Assembly: GCF_012927185.1 (NCBI RefSeq)
Contig: NZ_JABBGB010000003.1
Location: 620,001-684,000 of the forward strand
DNA length: 64,000 nucleotides
Reading direction: 5' to 3'
Origin: Pseudoflavitalea sp. G-6-1-2
Lineage (GTDB): Bacteria; Bacteroidota; Bacteroidia; Chitinophagales; Chitinophagaceae
Of the stretch, positions 52,739 through 60,099 are shown one piece after another (position 1 is the stretch's first letter; each line of letters opens with the position of its first letter). The notes beneath the pieces were generated by a model. The model saw nothing but the letters and a program-made list of their open reading frames with translations. It was not told the origin of the DNA and did not search any database. A program made the translations under genes and the position numbers.

Positions 52739-54076
52739 GTGCAAAAAAAAGAAGTTAGCATCATCGGCGCAGGCCTTGTTGGTTCGCTCTTATCTGTTTA
52801 CCTCGCCAAACGGGGACATAAAGTAAAACTCTACGAACGCCGGCCCGACATGCGCAAAGAAAAGGTCGCAGCAGGAAGGAGCATCAACCTCGCACTGAGC
52901 GACCGCGGACTCAAAGCACTGGAAAAAGTAGGGCTGGCAGATGCCATCAAAAGCATCTCCATACCCATGCATGGGAGATACATCCATCATATCGATGGCA
53001 GCAGCGCTTTTCAGCCTTACGGCAAAGAAGGTCAATTCATCAATTCCGTATCACGCGGAACACTCAATAAAAAGCTGATGGATCTTGCCGAAGAACATGG
53101 TATCGAATTGTTCTTCGATCATAAATGCACCAATATCGACTGGAAAACAAACACCATCACCTTCGAGCATCAGGGAAAAGAGGTGAAAGCTACTGCCGAT
53201 CTGATCTTCGGAGCAGATGGAGCTTTCTCTGCAGCCCGCCTCCAGCATCAGTTGCATACAGATCGTTTCAACTATCAGCAATTCTACATCGATTGTGGCT
53301 ACAAGGAGCTCACTATTCATGCAAACGCCGAAGGGGACTTCGCCATGCATGTGAATGCATTGCACATCTGGCCGAGAAAAGAATTCATGCTCATTGCACT
53401 GCCCAATCTCGATAAAACATTTACCTGTACTTTATTCTTCCCATTCGAGGGGCCGCTTTCTTTCTCTCATCTCGACACCAAAGAAAAAGTAAAAACATTC
53501 TTCGAAACCACTTTCCCGGATGCGGTGCCGCTGATGCCCACCTATCTCGAGGATTTCTTCAACAATCCCACTTCATCACTCGTAACGGTGAAGTGCGAAC
53601 CATGGGTGCGGGAAGATAAATTCGCATTGATCGGAGATGCAGCGCATGCCATCGTTCCGTTCTTCGGGCAGGGCATGAATGCCGGCTTCGAAGACTGCAA
53701 TGTGCTCGACGATCTGATGCAGCATCACGGCGATCACTGGGATGCCATTCTCGAAGAATTCCAGTTGCTGCGCAAGCCCGATGCCGACGCCATTGCCGAT
53801 CTCGCCGTGAACAATTTCACGGAAATGCGGGACAGGGTAGCGGATCCAAAATTCCTCCTTCAGAAAAAAATAGAGGCGAAGGTGAGCGAGAAGTTCCCCG
53901 ATCAGTGGATCCCGGCTTACTCACTGGTAACTTTCAGTCCGCATATCCGCTATTCCGAAGCGTTGCAGAACGGCCGGAAGCAGGAAGCCATCATGCAGCA
54001 GATAATGCAGCGCCCCGACATAGACCAGCGCTGGGACGACGATGCATTGCATCAGGAAATTGTGAATATGCTGTAG
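52739..54076 (+). CDS. kmo: Kynurenine 3-monooxygenase
   Basis: A 445-residue FAD monooxygenase that hydroxylates kynurenine at C3 with NADPH and O2. A GTG at 52739 is chosen, giving QKKEVSIIGAGLVGSLLS directly after the start as in homologues; an ATG at 52679 would add 20 non-conserved residues. FAD motifs are IIGAGLVGSLLSVYLA, FGADGAFSAAR, and LIGDAAHAIVPFFGQGMNAGFEDC. The C-terminus carries the hydrophobic tail region of Kmo. It is divergent from the ECF sigma gene and 18 bases before pyrF. Confidence 0.94.
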   Translation: MQKKEVSIIGAGLVGSLLSVYLAKRGHKVKLYERRPDMRKEKVAAGRSINLALSDRGLKALEKVGLADAIKSISIPMHGRYIHHIDGSSAFQPYGKEGQFINSVSRGTLNKKLMDLAEEHGIELFFDHKCTNIDWKTNTITFEHQGKEVKATADLIFGADGAFSAARLQHQLHTDRFNYQQFYIDCGYKELTIHANAEGDFAMHVNALHIWPRKEFMLIALPNLDKTFTCTLFFPFEGPLSFSHLDTKEKVKTFFETTFPDAVPLMPTYLEDFFNNPTSSLVTVKCEPWVREDKFALIGDAAHAIVPFFGQGMNAGFEDCNVLDDLMQHHGDHWDAILEEFQLLRKPDADAIADLAVNNFTEMRDRVADPKFLLQKKIEAKVSEKFPDQWIPAYSLVTFSPHIRYSEALQNGRKQEAIMQQIMQRPDIDQRWDDDALHQEIVNML

Positions 54077-54094
54077 GATCGTATCTTCGCGCCC

Positions 54095-54898
54095 ATGACA
54101 CGTCAACAACTGGTAGAAGAGATACGCCGCAAAAAAACTTACCTCACTGTAGGTCTCGATACTGATATTACCAAGATCCCTAAGTTCCTGCTTAGCGAGA
54201 AAGACCCGGTTTTTGAATTCAACCGCCGGATCATCGATGCCACCAAAGACTTTTGTGTGAGCTACAAGATCAATACCGCTTTCTATGAAGCCAATGGTCT
54301 GCGTGGATGGGAGTCGATGGAAAAGACAGTGAACTACATCCCCAAATCGCATTTCACTATCGCAGATGCGAAACGTGGCGATATCGGCAATACCAGTACC
54401 CAGTATGCAAAAGCATTCTTCGAAACACTCAACTTCGATGCTATCACGGTAGCGCCTTACATGGGGGCAGACAGTGTAAAGCCATTCCTCGAATACAAAG
54501 ATAAATGGACGATACTGCTGGGACTCACTTCCAATCCCGGTTCTCAGGATTTTGAACTGCAGCCCGCAGGCAATGGATTGCTCTACGAAAAGGTGCTGAC
54601 AACCGCTGCTCAGTGGGGTACACCCGAAAACCTGATGTATGTGGTAGGAGCAACGCAGGCAGATTCTTTCACTGCAATTCGCAATCTCACACCGGATCAC
54701 TTTTATCTCGTGCCTGGTGTAGGTGCGCAGGGTGGAAGTCTCAAAGAGATCTCTGCAAAAGCAATGAATAAAGAAGTTGGTCTGCTGGTGAATGCAAGCC
54801 GTGCCGTGATCTTCGCTTCGTCTGGTGAGGACTTTGCTGAAAAAGCAGGCGCAGTAGCGAAAGAGTACAGCGAAGAAATGGCAGGTTATCTGAAGTAA
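54095..54898 (+). CDS. pyrF: Orotidine 5'-phosphate decarboxylase (type 2)
   Basis: A 267-residue OMP decarboxylase, last step of UMP synthesis. The catalytic motif DAKRGDIGNT (K93) is present, with LTVGLDTDITKIPKFL at the start and VVGATQADSFTAIR later; the length fits the long PyrF subgroup. It lies 18 bases after kmo, so the two are probably co-transcribed, although the pathways are unrelated. A terminator follows at 54920. Confidence 0.96.
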   Translation: MTRQQLVEEIRRKKTYLTVGLDTDITKIPKFLLSEKDPVFEFNRRIIDATKDFCVSYKINTAFYEANGLRGWESMEKTVNYIPKSHFTIADAKRGDIGNTSTQYAKAFFETLNFDAITVAPYMGADSVKPFLEYKDKWTILLGLTSNPGSQDFELQPAGNGLLYEKVLTTAAQWGTPENLMYVVGATQADSFTAIRNLTPDHFYLVPGVGAQGGSLKEISAKAMNKEVGLLVNASRAVIFASSGEDFAEKAGAVAKEYSEEMAGYLK

Positions 54899-54919
54899 TC
54901 ATCCTGAAAATATCAATAA

Positions 54920-54960
54920 GAGAAGCCCTTGAATCCGAAAGATTCAGGGGCTTCTCTTAT
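54920..54960 (+). terminator. Terminator after pyrF
   Basis: A perfect 16-bp stem (54920-54935 and 54941-54956, loop CGAAA) lies 22 bases after the stop. The T run is weak (TTAT), but the stem is very strong. Confidence 0.8.
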
Positions 54961-55020
54961 GATGTAACGTTACGCCGAAGTAGCGTTTGTTGAGTTTACT
55001 TAGCGACTGGGCACCTCCCA

Positions 55021-55054
55021 TAAAAAAAACGGGGCACTCATTGCTGAGGCCCCG
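55021..55054 (-). terminator. Terminator on the minus strand after the ECF module
   Basis: On the minus strand CGGGGC and GCCCCG (55049-55054 and 55030-55035) form a stem followed by eight T (55022-55029). It lies about 120 bases past the last gene of the sigma/anti-sigma unit. The stretch between them has no convincing gene. Confidence 0.75.
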
Positions 55055-55174
55055 CCATTGAGAGTTTCCAATTCGGTAACTCTGCTAACTGCTCGTTTGT
55101 ATTCGCTGAAATTGATTCGTCTGATTAAACCTGAACCTTGGACTGATACTGGTGTAATTTGTTTAATTGCACCA

Positions 55175-56158
55175 TTAGATTTCCCTGGCTTTACTTTTCT
55201 TTTCTTCTACTTTGAAGGGAACATTATGTCCTAAAGTAATATCTCCGAAATTTGTTTTCACATTGATGGGCGTCTCTCCATTTCCTGCTTTTCCTTTCCA
55301 GTCGAAATCGAATTTCGGTCCGCGGCTTTCTTCATCATCTCCGTCCTTTGCAATGCTGAAGTTCGATTTGTTCTTCACCTTCGCAAAGCTGGTGTGGATA
55401 TTGAAACTGGCATTGAGATTGGAAGCCAGATCGAGTATCAGTGGAGTGAAACTGTTTTTGATGGTGAGTTTTTTGATATCGTTGTCCACTACCAGTTTGG
55501 TACCGCCACTGTGTTCGAACTCTGCGGTAATATCTCCGCTCAATCTGCGAACCTCGGCCTGAGAGAACTTCACGGTAAGGTTGCCATTGTTCATGCCATC
55601 GAGTTGAAGCGATCCGAATTCTACCACTACTTTTTTGGCTTTGCTCAGCTTTCCTGCATTGAGGCTGCCGAACTTCACTACCAGAGTGGCTTCGCCGCTA
55701 TGGTCGCCCATGGTAACCGGACCGAATTCATTGCTGAGGATGAGATCGTTTTTGGCAGGCATGTACACATCGTAGTTGATCTGGAAACCCGTTTTCTCAC
55801 CTCTGTCCCATTTGCCACTGTTGTTATTGGAGTTGCGGATATTTGTTTTCACATACACGCCACCGTTGCCTTTTCCTTCGCTGATGGTGATGCCGTCCAG
55901 AATATCCTGAGCACGTTCGTCGGTACGGGCTTCGGCTGTGATGGTTACTTCGATCTTGAATTCATTCTTGCTCCATGTATTGATTTTGATGGCGCCGAAC
56001 TTATTGCTCAGTGTTACATTGTCGTCGCTGCTGAGTGAATAGCTTTTGGCGATCACTTTCTTTTTCTCTGCCATTGGAACCGGATCGCCCGATGCCATTG
56101 CATTTGCGGTGAAAGCGAAGCTGAGAACGAGCAGGAGAGCTTTATATAAGTTTACCAT
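55175..56158 (-). CDS. Secreted beta-repeat protein (DUF4097-like) of an ECF module
   Basis: A 327-residue exported protein. A signal peptide (MVNLYKALLLVLSFAFTANAMA) is followed by repeated short beta segments, for example VTLSNKFGAIKINTW, LILSNEFGPVTMG and VVVEFGSLQLDGM, consistent with a right-handed beta-solenoid as in DUF4097/putative adhesin proteins. The C-terminus is basic and charged (EEKKSKAREI). Function unknown; it is probably periplasmic or on the surface. Its start overlaps the preceding anti-sigma-like gene by 17 bases, so it belongs to the same transcript. Confidence 0.78.
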   Translation of the reverse strand: MVNLYKALLLVLSFAFTANAMASGDPVPMAEKKKVIAKSYSLSSDDNVTLSNKFGAIKINTWSKNEFKIEVTITAEARTDERAQDILDGITISEGKGNGGVYVKTNIRNSNNNSGKWDRGEKTGFQINYDVYMPAKNDLILSNEFGPVTMGDHSGEATLVVKFGSLNAGKLSKAKKVVVEFGSLQLDGMNNGNLTVKFSQAEVRRLSGDITAEFEHSGGTKLVVDNDIKKLTIKNSFTPLILDLASNLNASFNIHTSFAKVKNKSNFSIAKDGDDEESRGPKFDFDWKGKAGNGETPINVKTNFGDITLGHNVPFKVEEKKSKAREI

Positions 56159-56735
56159 TGCTTTGTGTTTTTGATTGTTTGATCTGCTGGATGATCTGAA
56201 GCTGTTGATTGAGCAGGTCTGTCTGCACTTTCAGGTTTTCGATCATGGCTTCCAGCAATTGTTCGCGATTGGGGTTAGAAGGAAGTTCTTTTTTCAGGTT
56301 GTTATAAGAACTGTCCAGTTTGCTGATATCCTCCAGAAACTGCTGATAGAGTTCAGGATTGTCTTTTTCTATTTGTTTCAGTTCTTCCTGTTTCAGTTCT
56401 ATCAGTTGTGTGAAGTGATATACCTCTTTTGCATACGTAGGGTTGATCTTCTGCAGCAGGTCGTCGTTCGACTTGATAGCCGGATTGCCTTTGGCAACTT
56501 CGGTACCGGTGGTTGGTTTGTTCATCAGGTGAAATACACCGAATGCGGCCAGTACCAGAATTGCGGCTGCAGCGCTCCATTTGAGGATGGTCATGGGGAT
56601 CAGTCTGCCACCCTGCTTCACTGCTGGTTGGGCTGGTTGCAGTTGTTTCTCCAGGTCTTTCCAAACCCTGGGTGAAGGAACATCGCTGTCGAAATCTTCG
56701 CGATGATCGTTGATGAAATTTTCTAATCTGCTCAT
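56142..56735 (-). CDS. Membrane-anchored anti-sigma-like protein
   Basis: A 197-residue protein. The N-terminus (SRLENFINDHREDFDSDVPS, then PRVWKDLEKQL) resembles anti-sigma proteins paired with Bacteroidota ECF factors. A single membrane helix lies at about residues 50-70 (ILKWSAAAAILVLAAFGVFHL). The periplasmic part is a long helical coiled coil rich in Gln and Leu (QTDLLNQQLQIIQQIKQ). It overlaps the sigma gene by four bases and the next gene by 17. The anti-sigma role is inferred from layout. Confidence 0.78.
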   Translation of the reverse strand: MSRLENFINDHREDFDSDVPSPRVWKDLEKQLQPAQPAVKQGGRLIPMTILKWSAAAAILVLAAFGVFHLMNKPTTGTEVAKGNPAIKSNDDLLQKINPTYAKEVYHFTQLIELKQEELKQIEKDNPELYQQFLEDISKLDSSYNNLKKELPSNPNREQLLEAMIENLKVQTDLLNQQLQIIQQIKQSKTQSNGKLI

Positions 56736-57289
56736 GATAATCCTCCTTGTTTCAATAGATTCACTAATTTTTGCTTTGCACGGATATATTGTGTGCGAAC
56801 GGTGTTATGCGTGATGCCGAGGATCCCGGAGATCTCTTCATGATCATAACCTTCCAGCAGGTAAAGGCTCAGCACTGCGCGATAACCGTCCGGTAACTGC
56901 TGAATACATTTTTTAACTTCGGCCACTTTGAACTGAATGTCTGCCTCATCGACTCCTTTCTCTTCCGGTATCTCTTCCATGCCGTTTTCGTCGAGCTCGG
57001 AGAGATGCATTTTCCTTTTTCGCAGCACATTGATCGATTTGTTCACTACTATCCGTTTCAGCCATGCGCCGAATGTAGACCGGTAGTGGAAATCGTTCAA
57101 AGATCTGAAGGCATCCAGAAATGCCTCCTGAAGTACGTCCTCTGCGTCGCCTGTGTTGTTCACAATGCGCAGACTGGTGTTGTACATGGCCTTGGCATAC
57201 CGCTGGTAAAGGGCTTCGAAGCTGGTGGGGTCCCCGCGTTTACAGCGTTCTACCAATTCATCCTGGACAATGGTTGCAGTTAGCTCCAA
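56732..57289 (-). CDS. ECF-type RNA polymerase sigma factor
   Basis: A 185-residue sigma factor. Region 2 has SFEALYQRYAKAMYNTSLRI, DAEDVLQEAFLDAFRSLNDF and STFGAWLKRIVVNKSINVLRK; region 4 has LPDGYRAVLSLYLLEGYDHEEISGILGITHNTVRTQY, a classic helix-turn-helix. It leads a three-gene unit with a membrane anti-sigma-like protein and a secreted beta-repeat protein. It is divergent from gcdH across 118 bases. Confidence 0.94.
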   Translation of the reverse strand: MELTATIVQDELVERCKRGDPTSFEALYQRYAKAMYNTSLRIVNNTGDAEDVLQEAFLDAFRSLNDFHYRSTFGAWLKRIVVNKSINVLRKRKMHLSELDENGMEEIPEEKGVDEADIQFKVAEVKKCIQQLPDGYRAVLSLYLLEGYDHEEISGILGITHNTVRTQYIRAKQKLVNLLKQGGLS

Positions 57290-57407
57290 AATGATTGTTT
57301 TTATTTGTTATTGTTATCAGAAGAGACACAATTGCTGAATAGATGTTGCATCTCCCATCTTTATTCCTACGGTTTTTCTTACATTAGCACATTCTAAAAC
57401 GCTCGCC

Positions 57408-58589
57408 ATGGCCTCAAGAACCGATCTTTTTGTTAGTCCGGACTATTTCAATCTCGATGAACTGCTCTCTGAAGAACAGAAACTGGTAAGGGAATCTGTT
57501 CGAAATTATGTAAAGAAAGAAATTTCTCCAATCATAGAAGACTATGCCCAAAAGGCCGAGTTTCCGCAACATATTGTAAAACAACTGGGAGATCTGGGCT
57601 GTTTTGGTCCTACCATCCCCGTAGAATATGGCGGCGGAGGCCTCGATTACATCAGTTATGGCCTTATGATGCAGGAATTGGAGAGAGGCGACAGCGGCGT
57701 TCGTTCCACTGCTTCCGTGCAGGGTTCTCTGGTGATGTTCCCCATTTATGAGTTCGGAACCGAAGAACAGCGTAAAAAATATCTTCCCAAACTCGCCAGC
57801 GGCGAATGGCTGGGCTGCTTCGGTCTCACTGAGCCCGACCATGGCTCCAACCCCGCAGGCATGTTGACCAATATCAAAGATGCCGGCGATCACGTGATTC
57901 TCAACGGTGCAAAAATGTGGATCAGCAACGCCCCTTTTTCACAGGTGGCCGTTGTTTGGGCCAAAGATGAAGCGGGTGAGATCCGCGGAGTGATCGTAGA
58001 ACGCGGTATGGAAGGGTTTTCTACCCCCACCACCCATGGCAAATGGAGCCTTCGCGCATCCGCCACAGGTGAGCTGGTATTCGACAATGTAAAAGTGCCC
58101 AAAGAAAATATACTCAATGTAAAAGGACTGAAAGGTCCGCTCAGCTGTCTTACCAAGGCACGCTTCGGCATTGCATGGGGAACAGTAGGGGCAGCGATGG
58201 ACTGTTACGATACAGCCCTTCGTTATTCACAGGAGCGTGTTCAGTTCGATCGCCCCATCGGCGGCTTTCAGCTGCAACAGAAAAAACTGGCCGAAATGAT
58301 CACCGAGATCACCAAGGCACAGCTGCTCAACTGGCGCGTAGGCGTTCTGATGAACGAACACAAAGCCACCCCACAACAGGTGAGCATGGCCAAACGCAAT
58401 GGTTGCGAAATTGCCACCAATATTGCGCGCGATGCACGCCAGATGTTAGGCGGAATGGGCATCACCGGCGAATACTCCGTGATGCGCCATATGATGAACC
58501 TCGAAAGTGTGATCACTTACGAGGGTACTCACGATATCCATCTCCTGATCACGGGAATGGACGTAACAGGCTACAACGCATTCAAATAA
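57408..58589 (+). CDS. gcdH: Glutaryl-CoA dehydrogenase
   Basis: A 393-residue FAD acyl-CoA dehydrogenase. The catalytic Glu is about E372 in TYEGTHDIHLLITG, the GCDH form of the active site. RSTASVQGSLVMFPIYEFG and GCFGLTEPDHGSNPAGM also match glutaryl-CoA dehydrogenases rather than ordinary chain-length enzymes. It oxidises and decarboxylates glutaryl-CoA to crotonyl-CoA, the shared end of lysine and tryptophan breakdown. TACATTAG at 57380-57387 is one base from a -7 box. It is followed by aroK after 7 bases. Confidence 0.93.
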   Translation: MASRTDLFVSPDYFNLDELLSEEQKLVRESVRNYVKKEISPIIEDYAQKAEFPQHIVKQLGDLGCFGPTIPVEYGGGGLDYISYGLMMQELERGDSGVRSTASVQGSLVMFPIYEFGTEEQRKKYLPKLASGEWLGCFGLTEPDHGSNPAGMLTNIKDAGDHVILNGAKMWISNAPFSQVAVVWAKDEAGEIRGVIVERGMEGFSTPTTHGKWSLRASATGELVFDNVKVPKENILNVKGLKGPLSCLTKARFGIAWGTVGAAMDCYDTALRYSQERVQFDRPIGGFQLQQKKLAEMITEITKAQLLNWRVGVLMNEHKATPQQVSMAKRNGCEIATNIARDARQMLGGMGITGEYSVMRHMMNLESVITYEGTHDIHLLITGMDVTGYNAFK

Positions 58590-58596
58590 TTGCACA

Positions 58597-59106
58597 ATGA
58601 GGATCTTTCTGATCGGTTTCATGGGAGCGGGAAAAACCCACTGGGGTAAGCAGGTTGCAAACCGCATGGGACTTCCTTTCTTTGATCTCGACGAACTGAT
58701 AGTTGCCCACGAAAACAAATCCATCGCCGATATCTTTGCCACCCATGGCGAAGAATACTTCAGATTGCTCGAAAAGCAATTGCTCGAAGAACTGGTAGAG
58801 CGCGAAGACAGCATGATCATCTCCTGCGGAGGCGGCACACCCTGTTTCTTCAACAATATCGATTTCATGAAACGCTACGGCATCGTAGTATGGCTGAATA
58901 CCCATGTAGAAGTGATATTGCAGCGACTGCTGAAAGAAAGGGTTCACCGTCCATTATTGAAAGACATAAAGGATGAAGACCTCCGCAATCATATCGTTCG
59001 CAAGCTCAATGAAAGAAGAATGTACTACGAGCAGGCCGATGTGATCATCGACAAAGAAGATTCCATCTCCATGAACGATTTTATTCAAACAGTTTTACAT
59101 GCATAA
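58597..59106 (+). CDS. aroK: Shikimate kinase
   Basis: A 169-residue kinase phosphorylating shikimate in aromatic amino acid synthesis. Walker A is GFMGAGKTHWG (residues 7-17), the shikimate-binding Asp pair is in FFDLDELI, and the CGGGTPCF loop is present near 85-92. The lid Arg is in KERVHRPLL. It overlaps the DUF423 gene by eight bases and follows gcdH closely; no other aro genes are near. Confidence 0.95.
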   Translation: MRIFLIGFMGAGKTHWGKQVANRMGLPFFDLDELIVAHENKSIADIFATHGEEYFRLLEKQLLEELVEREDSMIISCGGGTPCFFNNIDFMKRYGIVVWLNTHVEVILQRLLKERVHRPLLKDIKDEDLRNHIVRKLNERRMYYEQADVIIDKEDSISMNDFIQTVLHA

Positions 59107-59488
59107 AGGATATCTGAAAACAGCTGCATTGCTGGCCGCACTGGCAGTGGCACTGGGTGCGTTTGGTGCGCATGGACTGAAACAATATGTCCCTGCCGAA
59201 ACGGTTTCAACGTTTGAAACAGGGGTGAGGTATCAGTTCTATCATGTATTTGCACTGCTGGCAGTGGGCATGCTCTACGAAAAGTTTTCACAGAAATGGC
59301 TGAAGAATGCAGCGATCTGTTTCATTGCAGGTATCGTTCTGTTTTCCGGTTCATTGTATTTTCTCACAGCGATGAAAGCGACTGAAACAGTTGGACTGAG
59401 CGGCATCGGCGCCATTACACCACTGGGCGGATTGTTCTTCATTGCAGGATGGCTCTGCCTCTTCCGATCGTTCACTGCTGCGAAATAA
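59099..59488 (+). CDS. DUF423 membrane protein
   Basis: A 129-residue protein with four helices. The family signature is ALGAFGAHGLKQY (about residues 20-32), then ETGVRYQFYHVFALLAVG; the C-terminal GAITPLGGLFFIAGWL is also typical. The function of DUF423 (YwdK-like) proteins is not established. The start overlaps the aroK 3' end, which suggests coupled translation. Confidence 0.88.
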   Translation: MHKGYLKTAALLAALAVALGAFGAHGLKQYVPAETVSTFETGVRYQFYHVFALLAVGMLYEKFSQKWLKNAAICFIAGIVLFSGSLYFLTAMKATETVGLSGIGAITPLGGLFFIAGWLCLFRSFTAAK

Positions 59489-59512
59489 GCACACAATCTG
59501 GTTTCTGAATAA

Positions 59513-60079
59513 ATGCACCCACTCATGCGATCTGTATCCTTCGTACTGGCATGCTCTGTACTGATAGCTGCCTGCAACAATGCTGAAACAAAACCTGAAA
59601 GCGTTGCTAAAGACAGCGTAGCGAAGACTCCTTCAACACCTGCAATTACTCCCTCCGATACTACGCTGCATCCTGATCCACTGATAAAAGAAGTGACCAC
59701 GCTCGACAGCATCGAAGCTGCCAACAACAAATCTGTTCTCGCCTCCGGCGATGATGTTACCAAAGCATGGGTGAATCTCAGCAAGGGCGACAGCGCAATC
59801 CATCTTCAGGCAAACATCAGAAAAGACCACCGGTTTTATGGTTATGCTCAGCCGGATACCAGAGCACAGCGTCTGATACTCTTTTCCATCTTTACCAACG
59901 ATGTACAGGATAATCCTTTCAAATTAAGACTGGGAGCGTATTACAGCATCGAATCGCCAGACAGCCTCACAGTAAAATATCTTGCAGCAGATAAAAAGTT
60001 TGTGAAAACAGTCATTACCGATAAAACAAATAATACTTCAGTAGTTTACTTTGAGAAAAAGTGGATCGATATCGAGTAG
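59513..60079 (+). CDS. Hypothetical lipoprotein
   Basis: A 188-residue protein with a lipoprotein signal (LACSVLIAACNNAET, lipid Cys near residue 21). A second ATG at 59525 is an equally good start for the signal. A low-complexity Thr/Pro/Ser/Lys linker follows (residues 25-60), then a small beta-rich domain (KDHRFYGYAQPDTRAQRLILF...). No family is recognised. It follows DUF423 by 24 bases and converges on the kinase gene. Confidence 0.7.
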   Translation: MHPLMRSVSFVLACSVLIAACNNAETKPESVAKDSVAKTPSTPAITPSDTTLHPDPLIKEVTTLDSIEAANNKSVLASGDDVTKAWVNLSKGDSAIHLQANIRKDHRFYGYAQPDTRAQRLILFSIFTNDVQDNPFKLRLGAYYSIESPDSLTVKYLAADKKFVKTVITDKTNNTSVVYFEKKWIDIE

Positions 60080-60099
60080 AAGAAATGGATCGGACCTGG

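Noticed and set aside
55046-55174. Stop-free minus-strand frame downstream of the beta-repeat protein gene, containing an LNGG sequence like a double-glycine leader
   Set aside because: It has no ATG, GTG or TTG start in a sensible place and runs through the terminator stem, so a peptide gene is unlikely.
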